Assembly: GCA_020628265.1 (NCBI GenBank)
Contig: JAHDFG010000142.1
Location: 1 to 5,862, forward strand
Length of the DNA: 5,862 nt
Source of the DNA: Pseudooctadecabacter sp.
Lineage (GTDB): Bacteria; Pseudomonadota; Alphaproteobacteria; Rhodobacterales; Rhodobacteraceae
Direction of reading: 5' to 3'
Under the pieces are notes generated by a model, which ran no database searches, was not told the DNA's origin, and saw nothing but the letters and a program-made list of their open reading frames with translations. A program made the position numbers and the translations under genes. Each line of letters starts with the position of its first letter. Position 1 is the stretch's first letter. This document shows, piece by piece, positions 1 through 5,230 of the stretch.

Positions 1-101
1 GCGGGCTGCACCTGACCGTCGGCCAAAGGGGCAGACGCGGAGATGCCACCGGCGGCGGCGAGGTCTTCGATCTGACGGTCTGACAGGACCCCGTGTTTCA
101 T
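1..101 (-). CDS. dcd: dCTP deaminase, N-terminal fragment (runs off left edge)
   Basis: Only the first 33 codons and part of a 34th are in the window. The peptide begins MKHGVLSDRQIEDLAAAGGI and continues to PLADGQVQP. I recognise this as the opening of the long alphaproteobacterial 2'-deoxycytidine 5'-triphosphate deaminase family, in which a G(V/I)L-S/P-D/x-x-I start and a PL-x-x-GQ-(I/V)-QPASLDLRLG segment are typical. The family removes the amino group of dCTP to give dUTP for thymidylate synthesis in the cytoplasm. The start at 101 is chosen because AGGGGG (108-113) lies 6 nt upstream of it; the in-frame ATG at 107 directly abuts that Shine-Dalgarno and is less likely. The gene lies 55 nt downstream of the tRNA-Pro terminator on the same strand. 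No clear own promoter was found, so it may use one buried in the tRNA/terminator region. The catalytic part is outside the window, so the call rests on the N-terminal motif alone. Confidence 0.72.
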   Translation of the reverse strand, partial: MKHGVLSDRQIEDLAAAGGISASAPLADGQVQP

Positions 102-156
102 GACCATCCCCCTGCGGTCCCGCGACAGACCCAGCGGCGCCGGATCATCGTGATAC

Positions 157-190
157 AAAAACGCCCACCGACGCGGTTGCGTGGCGGGCG
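157..190 (-). terminator. Rho-independent terminator of tRNA-Pro
   Basis: Read on the minus strand, CGCCCGCCACGC and GCGTCGGTGGGCG form a stem of about 11-12 pairs with one G-T wobble and one bulged base around an AACC loop, followed by TTTTTGT. It begins 9 nt past the tRNA CCA end, as expected for a single tRNA transcript. The plus strand also shows the stem followed by ATTTTG, so weak bidirectional action is possible. Confidence 0.85.
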
Positions 191-198
191 ATTTTGAA

Positions 199-275
199 TG
201 GTCGGGCTAGCAGGACTCGAACCTGCGACCTTCCGTCCCCCAGACGGACGCGCTACCAGGCTGCGCCATAGCCCG
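199..275 (-). tRNA. tRNA-Pro, anticodon GGG
   Basis: A complete 77-nt cloverleaf reads on the minus strand. The acceptor stem CGGGCTA pairs perfectly with TAGCCCG and is followed by encoded ACCA. The D arm (GCGC-AGCCTGGTA-GCGC), the anticodon stem TCCGT/ACGGA and the T arm GCAGG-TTCGAAT-CCTGC are all intact. The anticodon loop is CTGGGGG, so positions 34-36 are GGG, which reads CCC and CCU proline codons. The C1-G72 first pair is a feature of bacterial proline tRNAs. The gene sits alone between merR and dcd with its own candidate promoter and terminator. Confidence 0.97.
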
Positions 276-286
276 ACGATGGGGCG

Positions 287-314
287 TTCATAGCGAAACT
301 GACCGCTGGGGCAA
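287..314 (-). promoter_or_regulatory. Candidate sigma-70 promoter of tRNA-Pro
   Basis: On the minus strand TTGCCC (309-314) and TATGAA (287-292) are 16 bp apart. A GC-rich stretch CGCCCC follows the -10, like the discriminator of stable-RNA promoters. Transcription would start near 279-280, a few bases before the tRNA 5' end at 275. The -35 matches only in its first three or four bases, so this is a plausible reading rather than a firm one. Confidence 0.45.
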
Positions 315-319
315 GACGT

Positions 320-337
320 AAAACGCATCAAGGACGC
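320..337 (-). terminator. Weak terminator-like hairpin after merR
   Basis: On the minus strand, 4 nt past the merR stop codon, GCGTC-CTT-GATGC forms a 5-bp stem (one G-T pair) with a 3-nt loop followed by GTTTT. The stem is short, so termination would be partial; readthrough into tRNA-Pro is conceivable. Confidence 0.35.
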
Positions 338-341
338 AAGT

Positions 342-1139
342 TCAGCGCGCAGTGATCCGCGCACGCACATCGCGCAGACGTGCGAGCAGGGGGGCGATGT
401 CGGCGGCGCGCTGTTCCAAGGCACCGTCGGGCACCTTTTGCAGCAGGTGGAACAGCCGCGCGGGGGCCTTGCTGTCACTGTCTGACGGATCGGCGGGCAC
501 GGCGGCCACAGTCGCAGCCATATCCTGCGCAGAATCTTGGGCGGCTTCCGGTTCATTGTCCGCGACCTCGACCTCTGGGGGGGCTTCGCTTTCAGCGTCT
601 TCGGCGGAGGCGGCAGGGTCTTCGTTGCGTGACACGGCATCCAGACTGACCCGCGGACCTGCCGGTTTGGCTGCCGGCATTGCCACCACATTGGTGAGTT
701 CGACCGCAACAGCCGGTTTGGGGTCGTCTGACGGGGCGGGAGCATCTGTCACGGAGGTTTGGTCAGATGAGGCCGCGGCCTTTTCAATCGGGGCGGGAGC
801 CTCTTCCACCGGTTCGGGGGCAGGCGTCACATCGTCGGCGACAACATCCGTTTGCGGTACGGCCAGCACATCAGCACCAATCGCTGCCACATGTTTGACG
901 CCCTGTTCGCGCAACAGTTTTTGCGCACCCTTGATCGTCATTCCGTCGTCATGGAGGATTTTCTTGATCCCTGCCAGCAGCTCAATATCGGCGGGGCGGT
1001 AATAGCGCCGCCCGCCCGCCCGCTTGACGGGTTTGACCTGACTGAACTTGCTTTCCCAGAACCGCAGCACGTGAGCGGGCGTATCCAGCGCCTCGGAGAC
1101 CTCCGAGATCGTTCGAAAAGCGTCGCGGGATTTTGACAT
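342..1139 (-). CDS. MerR-family transcriptional regulator with long acidic/Pro-Ala tail
   Basis: This 265-residue protein has a MerR-type winged helix-turn-helix at about residues 9-78: TISEVSEALDTPAHVLRFWE is the helix-turn-helix and RRYYRPADIELLAGIKKIL the wing and following helix. The family binds spacer DNA of promoters as a dimer. Residues about 95-225 are low-complexity, rich in Ala, Pro, Asp and Glu, and probably disordered. A compact segment at 228-260 (ARLFHLLQKVPDGALEQRAA onwards) looks like an amphipathic helix or small dimerisation piece. There is no cysteine anywhere, so the thiol metal- or redox-sensing of classical MerR, CueR or SoxR is not possible; the ligand is unknown. It starts 11 nt after the ihfA stop codon and is almost certainly cotranscribed with it; AAGG overlapping the ihfA stop can serve as ribosome site. 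The ihfA-merR pairing is, from memory, common in alphaproteobacteria. The DNA-binding role is well supported; target genes are not known from the sequence. Confidence 0.88.
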   Translation of the reverse strand: MSKSRDAFRTISEVSEALDTPAHVLRFWESKFSQVKPVKRAGGRRYYRPADIELLAGIKKILHDDGMTIKGAQKLLREQGVKHVAAIGADVLAVPQTDVVADDVTPAPEPVEEAPAPIEKAAASSDQTSVTDAPAPSDDPKPAVAVELTNVVAMPAAKPAGPRVSLDAVSRNEDPAASAEDAESEAPPEVEVADNEPEAAQDSAQDMAATVAAVPADPSDSDSKAPARLFHLLQKVPDGALEQRAADIAPLLARLRDVRARITAR

Positions 1140-1150
1140 CCGCCCCGGCC

Positions 1151-1453
1151 TTAGGACTTGTTGCCCGCGGCGACGCGGTCTTTCATCAAGTGGCTGGGCC
1201 GGAAGCTGAGGACACGGCGGGGTGTGATGGGCACCTCTTCGCCGGTCTTGGGATTGCGCCCGACACGTGCCGCCTTGTCGCGGATCGAGAAGGTGCCAAA
1301 GGACGAAATCTTGACAGATTGACCATTGGCCAATGCGTCCGACATGTGTGTCAGAACACTCTCTACCAGATCGGCACTTTCATTTCGGGACAACCCCACC
1401 TCTTCGTGGACGGCATCGGCAAGATCCATCCGTGTCAGTGTTTTGTTGACCAT
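1151..1453 (-). CDS. ihfA: Integration host factor subunit alpha
   Basis: This 100-residue protein is the alpha half of the IHF heterodimer, a nucleoid protein that bends DNA sharply at specific sites and assists transcription, recombination and replication. It is a full-length HU/IHF-fold protein: helical dimerisation part at about 3-45, then KISSFGTFSIRDKAARVGRN with the beta-arm, whose tip carries GRNPKTGEEVPI (65-76). Pro68 is the residue that intercalates into DNA in this family, and PRRVLSFRPS (78-87) closes the fold. GRNPKTGE followed by (I/V)PI and RRV-x-(S/T)FRP matches IHF alpha better than HU or IHF beta, though I assign the subunit from memory of family motifs. The start has GGGG (1460-1463 region) about 6 nt upstream. 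The gene leads an operon with merR and has its own candidate promoter and a consensus IHF site upstream, suggesting autoregulation. Confidence 0.95.
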   Translation of the reverse strand: MVNKTLTRMDLADAVHEEVGLSRNESADLVESVLTHMSDALANGQSVKISSFGTFSIRDKAARVGRNPKTGEEVPITPRRVLSFRPSHLMKDRVAAGNKS

Positions 1454-1476
1454 TTTATACCCCGTTGTTTGGAGCG

Positions 1477-1506
1477 ACTGTAGGACGCAGGCAAAAACAG
1501 AGTCAA
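1477..1506 (-). promoter_or_regulatory. Candidate sigma-70 promoter of ihfA-merR
   Basis: On the minus strand TTGACT (1501-1506) and TACAGT (1477-1482) are separated by 18 bp. Five of six -35 bases and four of six -10 bases match the consensus. The predicted start, near 1470, leaves a leader of about 17-20 nt before the ihfA ATG at 1453. It is the best promoter-like pair in the 105-bp fabH-ihfA gap. Confidence 0.55.
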
Positions 1507-1519
1507 TATCAGTGGGTTG
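1507..1519 (+). promoter_or_regulatory. Consensus IHF-binding site upstream of ihfA
   Basis: The plus strand reads TATCAGTGGGTTG, which satisfies every position of the IHF core consensus WATCARNNNNTTR. An A-tract AAAAA (1493-1497) lies 9 nt to its 5' side, close to the spacing of the A-tract and core in the phage lambda H' site. The core directly abuts the candidate -35 of ihfA (1501-1506), so IHF bound here would contact promoter DNA. Autorepression of ihfA by IHF is known in E. coli; applying it here is inference. Confidence 0.6.
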
Positions 1520-1530
1520 TCAGATTTTGT

Positions 1531-1553
1531 TTACACGAGTTTGCAAGGTGTAA
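1531..1553. repeat. Inverted repeat TTACAC-N11-GTGTAA upstream of ihfA
   Basis: A perfect 6-bp inverted repeat flanks an 11-bp spacer, 5 nt beyond the fabH stop codon. It lies about 60-83 bp upstream of the predicted ihfA start of transcription. No T-run follows it on the minus strand, so it is not a good terminator for fabH; an operator is more likely, if it is functional at all. Confidence 0.35.
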
Positions 1554-1558
1554 GGGCG

Positions 1559-2530
1559 CTACCAGCGCACAACGACCGCGCCCCATGCCAGACCGCCGCC
1601 GATGGCTTCGGTGACAATCAGATCGCCGCGTTTGATCTGGCCGCGTTCGACGCCAACGGACAAGGCCAGCGGGATGGACGCGGCGGAGGTGTTACCGTGG
1701 TCCTGAACCGTCACCACGACCTTGTCCATGCTGACGCCCAACTTCTTGGCGGTGCCCTGAATGATGCGGATGTTGGCCTGATGGGGGACGATCCAATCAA
1801 CATCGTCGTGGCCCAGCCCCGCTTTGGCCAAGGCGCTGTCGGCGGTTGATGCCAGTTTTTCCACGGCCTGCCGGAACAGGGCGTTACCTTGCATCACAAT
1901 AAAGCCTGTTTGCTGGCTGACCATGCCGCCATCGACGTAGAGCAGGTCTTTATACCGCCCGTCGGAATTCAGATCGAGGCCAAGGACACCGCGGTCGTCC
2001 GCCGTGCCATCGCCTTCTTCGGCCTCAAGGATCAGCGCCCCTGCGCCATCGCCAAAGAGCACACAGGTGGCGCGGTCGGTGAAATCCAGAATCCGGCTGA
2101 AGGTTTCCGCGCCGATTACAAGCACGCGTTTGGCCTGACCGGACAAGATCAAACCGTTGGCATTGGCCAGCGCATAGACGAAACCCGCGCAAACCGCTTG
2201 AATGTCATAGGCAAAGCCTTGGGTCATGCCCAGTTTCTGCTGCACCATGGTCGCGGCAGAGGGGAAGGTGAGGTCCGGCGTGGAGGTCGCGACGATCACC
2301 GCGTCGATGTCGTCCGGTTCCAAGCCCGCCATCGCCAGTGCGTTTTGGGCCGCCTTGGCCCCAAGGTCGGATGTATATTCGCCATCGGCTGCGAAATGTC
2401 GGCGTTCAATACCGGACCGCGTCCTGATCCATTCGTCAGTCGTGTCCAGCGTCTTTTCGAATTCAGAATTGGGGACCACACGTTCGGGCAGGTAGTGGCC
2501 GACGCCTTTGACGGTCGCACGAAGGGTCAT
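1559..2530 (-). CDS. fabH: Beta-ketoacyl-ACP synthase III (KAS III)
   Basis: This 323-residue enzyme condenses an acyl-CoA primer, usually acetyl-CoA, with malonyl-ACP to start type II fatty-acid synthesis in the cytoplasm. The thiolase-fold Cys-His-Asn triad is intact: Cys114 in QAVCAGFVYAL, His250 in VPHQANIRII and Asn280 in DHGNTSAASIPLAL. The N-terminal TTDEWIRTRSGIERRH (30-45) and the C-terminal GGGLAWGAVVVRW end are typical, and the length matches the usual 320-330. The ATG overlaps the plsX stop as ATGA and no strong Shine-Dalgarno precedes it, which points to translational coupling with plsX. plsX-fabH adjacency is a classical lipid-synthesis arrangement. A GxGxxLPxxxxxN opening (9-21) confirms the start. 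FabH is favoured over FabF/FabB because those use a Cys-His-His triad. Nothing is missing or unusual. Confidence 0.97.
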   Translation of the reverse strand: MTLRATVKGVGHYLPERVVPNSEFEKTLDTTDEWIRTRSGIERRHFAADGEYTSDLGAKAAQNALAMAGLEPDDIDAVIVATSTPDLTFPSAATMVQQKLGMTQGFAYDIQAVCAGFVYALANANGLILSGQAKRVLVIGAETFSRILDFTDRATCVLFGDGAGALILEAEEGDGTADDRGVLGLDLNSDGRYKDLLYVDGGMVSQQTGFIVMQGNALFRQAVEKLASTADSALAKAGLGHDDVDWIVPHQANIRIIQGTAKKLGVSMDKVVVTVQDHGNTSAASIPLALSVGVERGQIKRGDLIVTEAIGGGLAWGAVVVRW

Positions 2531-3648
2531 GTTTGCGGGGTGTCCTTGCTCGCGCCATTTGACGGCGTCTCTTCCGTTACGTCATCTTGCGCAAGGACGG
2601 CGGCGGATGCAACCCGTGCCGCCAGCTTGTCTGAAAAGCCGGAGCGACCCAGTTGGGCGGCCAGTTTGACGGCGGCTGCGACGCCCGTTGCGTCTGCCGA
2701 GCCGTGGGACTTGATGACGGTGCCATTCAAACCGAGGAATACACCACCATTGACACGGCGGGGGTCGATCTTCTTGCGCAGGCGCCCCAGTGAGGTGGCG
2801 GCGAGCAGGGCCGCGATGCGCGAGAAGGGGGTGGCCTTAAAGGCCGCGCGCAGCGACTCGGAGATGAAGGTCGCGGTGCCTTCACCGGTTTTCAGCGCCA
2901 CGTTGCCGGTAAAGCCGTCCGTGACGATCACGTCCACGCGGTCGGAGGGCAGATCGCCGCCCTCAACGAATCCCACATAGTCGAAATCGCCCTTGGGGGC
3001 GGCACGGCGGATGATCTCATTGGCGACCTTCAATTCCGCGCGGCCCTTGTGTTCTTCGACACCCACGTTCAACAGCCCCACGCGGGGGCGGTCTAGGCCA
3101 AGGCCGTTGCGGGCGTAGGATGCGCCCATAAGCGCATAGGTCAGAAGGTCTTCTTCGTCGGCGCGGATATCGGCGCCTGCGTCCAGCATGACGTTGAAAC
3201 CGGCCGCATTGCGCGAAGGCCAGAGGCAGGCAATCGCGGGGCGGTTCACGCCTTCAGCCTTGCGCAGGCGGATCATTGAAACAGCCATCAACGCGCCGGT
3301 GTTGCCGCAAGACACACAAACGGAGGCCTCTTTGTTGCGCACGGCCTCAATCGCGGACCACATGGATGTGGTCTTGCCGTGGCGCATTACGTGGCTGGGT
3401 TTGTCAGACATCGACACCACGTCGGGGGCGTCGACAATCTTGACGAAAGGCTTGATTTTCTTCTGCTCTACCAGCGGTTTAAGAACCGCAGAAGGGCCGT
3501 GCAGAAGGATGCGGACGTCTTCGGCTTCGCTCAGAAAACGCGCAAGACCCGCAACAATCGGCGCGGGTCCCTGATCGCCGCCCATGGCGTCGACCGACAA
3601 TACAAGTTCTTCAGCGTACGGGTCTGCCGTATTATTTGGCGCGGACAT
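2527..3648 (-). CDS. plsX: Phosphate acyltransferase PlsX
   Basis: PlsX converts acyl-ACP and phosphate to acyl-phosphate, the acyl donor that PlsY uses to acylate glycerol-3-phosphate; it is a peripheral membrane enzyme of phospholipid synthesis. The 373-residue protein has the family signatures in order: SVDAMGGDQGP (18-28), SCGNTGALM (113-121), LNVGVEEHKG (193-202), DGFTGNVALK (244-253) and GGVFLGLNGTVIKSHGSAD (301-319). The last 20 or so residues (TEETPSNGASKDTPQT) form a polar, probably disordered tail. Length is slightly above the usual 330-350 because of this tail and about 15 extra residues at the start. AAAGGGG lies just upstream of the ATG, supporting the start. The gene follows rpmF by 31 nt and overlaps fabH by 4 nt, so rpmF-plsX-fabH form one operon. 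Confidence 0.97.
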   Translation of the reverse strand: MSAPNNTADPYAEELVLSVDAMGGDQGPAPIVAGLARFLSEAEDVRILLHGPSAVLKPLVEQKKIKPFVKIVDAPDVVSMSDKPSHVMRHGKTTSMWSAIEAVRNKEASVCVSCGNTGALMAVSMIRLRKAEGVNRPAIACLWPSRNAAGFNVMLDAGADIRADEEDLLTYALMGASYARNGLGLDRPRVGLLNVGVEEHKGRAELKVANEIIRRAAPKGDFDYVGFVEGGDLPSDRVDVIVTDGFTGNVALKTGEGTATFISESLRAAFKATPFSRIAALLAATSLGRLRKKIDPRRVNGGVFLGLNGTVIKSHGSADATGVAAAVKLAAQLGRSGFSDKLAARVASAAVLAQDDVTEETPSNGASKDTPQT

Positions 3649-3679
3649 AAGGATCCCCTTTACCGGCCGACCCTAAGGC

Positions 3680-3886
3680 TTACGCTGCGTCGTCGTCCAG
3701 ATCGATTTCGTCGGCCTGTGCAATCACTTCGCGGTCAGCGTAGTGGCCGCAGGACGGGCAGACGTGGTGGGGACGCTTCAGCTCACCGCAGGAGGGGCAT
3801 TCGTTCGGGTTCGCACCATCAAGAGCGTGGTGGGACCGACGGTTGTTCCGGCGGGATTTGGAGATTTTATTCTGTGGGACAGCCAT
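3680..3886 (-). CDS. rpmF: 50S ribosomal protein bL32
   Basis: This 68-residue protein of the large ribosomal subunit begins MAVPQNKISKSRRNNRRSHH, the standard bL32 opening with a basic rRNA-binding stretch. It has two CPSC pairs (Cys30, Cys33, Cys43, Cys46) that form the zinc ribbon of the zinc-binding (C+) form, as opposed to cysteine-free paralogues induced by zinc starvation. The tail DEIDLDDDAA (59-68) is strongly acidic, an extension I associate with alphaproteobacterial L32. GAGG about 7 nt upstream sets the start. It opens the cluster with plsX and fabH and is separated from the yceD homologue by 183 nt, the longest non-coding stretch here, which should hold the operon promoter. Confidence 0.97.
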   Translation of the reverse strand: MAVPQNKISKSRRNNRRSHHALDGANPNECPSCGELKRPHHVCPSCGHYADREVIAQADEIDLDDDAA

Positions 3887-4069
3887 GTCTCAACCTCGGG
3901 TATCTGGCCTGACCTGCAGCGGCCGGACCTATTGAAATTCGTGCTTCATCAGAGCGTTTCGCGGTGCTTTAGGGCATTCCCGTGCGCCTGTCGACCCTCA
4001 TCTGAAAGAAGGCGCGAACATACTGCGATTCCTTTAAGACGCAAGTGTTTTTGCCCCTAGGTGGAACGG
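3887..4069 (-). promoter_or_regulatory. yceD-rpmF intergenic region with candidate rpmF promoters
   Basis: This 183-nt gap holds no ORF that looks real. On the minus strand two weak promoter-like pairs are visible: TTGCGT (4039-4044) with TATGTT (4017-4022), 16 bp apart, and TCGACA (3989-3994) with TAAAGC (3966-3971), 17 bp apart. The first would give a leader of about 125 nt, the second about 75 nt. No terminator-like hairpin with a T-run was found after the yceD stop, so yceD transcripts may also read into rpmF. GAGG near 3894-3897 is the rpmF ribosome site. Confidence 0.35.
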
Positions 4070-4618
4070 TCAGTCGTCGTCCTTGTTTTCAAGGCTGTCG
4101 CGTAGGGCGGCAAGGCCCGCGAAGGGGCGTGCGTCCTCGTCCGTCATTGCCGCCTTGCCGGGTTCGGTGAAGACTGCCGTGCCGGTTTCCGCGCCGTCAA
4201 TGCGGGGATAGGGCGGCAGGGCGAGGGCCAGAGCCTCGGACATGACGGCGACCAGATCGAGTGTTTCGGGCAGAGGATCGGTGGTCTCATCCTCCGGCAT
4301 CTCGATTTCGGCGGCATCAGGAAGGTCGTATTGGGCGGCATAAGTGCGCACCACATCTTCGTCGATACGGGTCGTCACAGGTTCCAGTGTGACCACGCAG
4401 GCCTGCTGGACCGTCGCGCCCAGTCGTGCGGTCAGGCGCCAGTCGGTTTTGCCCAAAGGATCAATCGATCCTTCGAAACGCAGTTTGCGCAGGGTGAGCA
4501 CGCCCAGTGTTTCGGCCAGCGCTGCGCGACCGGCGGCATCCGGCTCAAGCAAAAAGTGGCTCCGCTTACGGCCCTGAAGGTCGGCCAGTCGGATCTGGTG
4601 GCTGGGGAGGTCTGACAT
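4070..4618 (-). CDS. yceD: DUF177/YceD-family protein
   Basis: This 182-residue protein belongs to the DUF177 (YceD) family, whose members sit beside rpmF across bacteria and, where studied, affect 23S rRNA accumulation; the exact mechanism is unsettled. Supporting motifs are QQACVVTLEPV (71-81), the family's x-C-x-x-T-L-(E/D)-P-V segment, an acidic middle (107-119), LDLVAVMSEALALALPPYPR (120-139), and the C-terminal ARPFAGLAALRD (163-174), which resembles the conserved PFAxLxxL end. Only Cys74 is present. The frame stays open upstream to 4804, but the start at 4618 is chosen because MSDLPSHQIRLADL begins family-like sequence, AAGGG lies upstream, and the longer version would overlap bamE and reads as composition without domain character. 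It is the first gene of the leftward block, divergent from bamE. Confidence 0.88.
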   Translation of the reverse strand: MSDLPSHQIRLADLQGRKRSHFLLEPDAAGRAALAETLGVLTLRKLRFEGSIDPLGKTDWRLTARLGATVQQACVVTLEPVTTRIDEDVVRTYAAQYDLPDAAEIEMPEDETTDPLPETLDLVAVMSEALALALPPYPRIDGAETGTAVFTEPGKAAMTDEDARPFAGLAALRDSLENKDDD

Positions 4619-4630
4619 ATGCGGGCACCC

Positions 4631-4658
4631 TTGAATAACGTCGCCTGATCGCTGTAAA
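4631..4658 (+). promoter_or_regulatory. Candidate promoter of bamE-olsB
   Basis: TTGAAT (4631-4636) and TGTAAA (4653-4658) are 16 bp apart, each matching four of six sigma-70 consensus bases. The predicted start near 4665 gives a leader of about 50 nt before the bamE ATG. The -10 lies inside the inverted repeat ATCGC-TGTAAAT-GCGAT (4648-4664). Confidence 0.4.
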
Positions 4659-4659
4659 T

Positions 4660-4688
4660 GCGATAAAACACGCAAGAAGCCAACGCAA
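4660..4688 (-). promoter_or_regulatory. Candidate promoter of yceD
   Basis: On the minus strand TTGCGT (4683-4688) and TATCGC (4660-4665) are 17 bp apart. Both hexamers are only half-matches. The pair partly overlaps the candidate bamE promoter, so the two divergent promoters could interfere. Confidence 0.3.
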
Positions 4689-4699
4689 ATCAGTTGGCT
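4678..4699. repeat. Inverted repeat AGCCAAC-N8-GTTGGCT upstream of bamE
   Basis: A perfect 7-bp inverted repeat with an 8-nt spacer ends 4 nt before the bamE Shine-Dalgarno (GGAAGGGG, 4704-4711). As DNA it could be an operator between the divergent genes; as RNA it would form a stem in the bamE leader. No T-run follows, so it is not a terminator. Confidence 0.45.
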
Positions 4700-4716
4700 G
4701 CGCGGAAGGGGTGAGC

Positions 4717-5190
4717 ATGGCGACGATCGGATCATGGACAAAGCGCGCGGCACGCATGGCTTTGATGGGTGGCGTTCTGGCGCTGGCGGCGGGGTGCACG
4801 ACACTCTATCGCAACCATGGATATGCGCCGTCCGACGAGCAATTGGCCGAAGTGCTGGTGGGTGTCGATACCCGCGGGACTGTATCCGATGTCATCGGGC
4901 CTCCGACAGCCTCGGGCGTCGTGAACGGCGGTGATTTCTACTACGTTCAAAGCCGGTTCCGTCATTTCGGACCCCTTGAGCCCCGCGAGATTGACCGCGA
5001 GGTCGTGGCGATCCGATTTGATCCCGAAGGTGTCGTCAGCAATGTGGAGCGGTTCGGCCTTGAGAACGGGCGCGTGGTGGCCCTGTCGCGTCGTGTGACG
5101 CAGGACAACGTGCGCGATACGACATTCTTGCGGCAGCTGTTCGGGTCCATCGGGCGCTTTAATGCCGGTGACTTCATCGGCGGCGGATAA
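4717..5190 (+). CDS. bamE: BamE/SmpA-like outer-membrane lipoprotein
   Basis: This 157-residue protein has a lipoprotein signal: basic KRAAR (9-13), a hydrophobic stretch, and lipobox LAAGC with Cys27 as the predicted lipidated residue. The mature part fits the small SmpA/OmlA (BamE) fold: NHGYAPSDEQLAEV (33-46) followed by DTRGTVSDVIGPP (51-63), equivalent to the family's G-x-(S/T)-x-x-x-V-x-x-x-(L/I)-G-x-P, then DFYYVQSRF and DREVVAIRFDPEGVV (93-107). BamE is an accessory part of the BAM complex that inserts beta-barrel proteins. The C-terminal tail ending GRFNAGDFIGGG is as I recall from alphaproteobacterial members. A GTG at 4711 is in frame but overlaps the Shine-Dalgarno GGAAGGGG, which sits 5 nt before the ATG at 4717, so the ATG is preferred. 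It is followed 40 nt later by the acyltransferase, probably in one transcript. Confidence 0.85.
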   Translation: MATIGSWTKRAARMALMGGVLALAAGCTTLYRNHGYAPSDEQLAEVLVGVDTRGTVSDVIGPPTASGVVNGGDFYYVQSRFRHFGPLEPREIDREVVAIRFDPEGVVSNVERFGLENGRVVALSRRVTQDNVRDTTFLRQLFGSIGRFNAGDFIGGG

Positions 5191-5230
5191 GGCGTGGCAA
5201 GGCCTGCCGACAGCACGGTGCGGCGTTAGC

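Noticed and set aside
199..275. tRNA-Pro as an integration site for a mobile element
   Set aside because: The tRNA is intact, both sides hold ordinary core genes, and no direct repeat of its 3' end, integrase or composition change is visible in the window.
98..745. 215-codon open frame on the minus strand
   Set aside because: It overlaps tRNA-Pro and the merR gene in another frame and its peptide is a Pro/Arg-rich composition product with no domain; the merR frame explains the region.
352..1002. 216-codon plus-strand open frame
   Set aside because: It is antisense to merR; its Ser/Ala/Gly-rich peptide reflects the reverse complement of the low-complexity tail.
1889..2980. 363-codon plus-strand open frame across fabH and plsX
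   Set aside because: It runs antisense through two genes with intact catalytic motifs; long antisense frames are usual in GC-rich DNA and it has no recognisable domain.
3887..4069. Riboswitch or L32-type leader control element before rpmF
   Set aside because: I found no extended stem-loop architecture or known aptamer motif; only short GGCC/AGGTC repeats that are likely chance.
4711..4716. GTG start for bamE, two codons upstream
   Set aside because: The GTG is part of the ribosome-binding stretch; the ATG at 4717 has proper spacing from GGAAGGGG.
4619..4804. 62-codon N-terminal extension of the YceD-family protein
   Set aside because: It would overlap the bamE start region and both candidate promoters, and family-like sequence begins only at the ATG at 4618.
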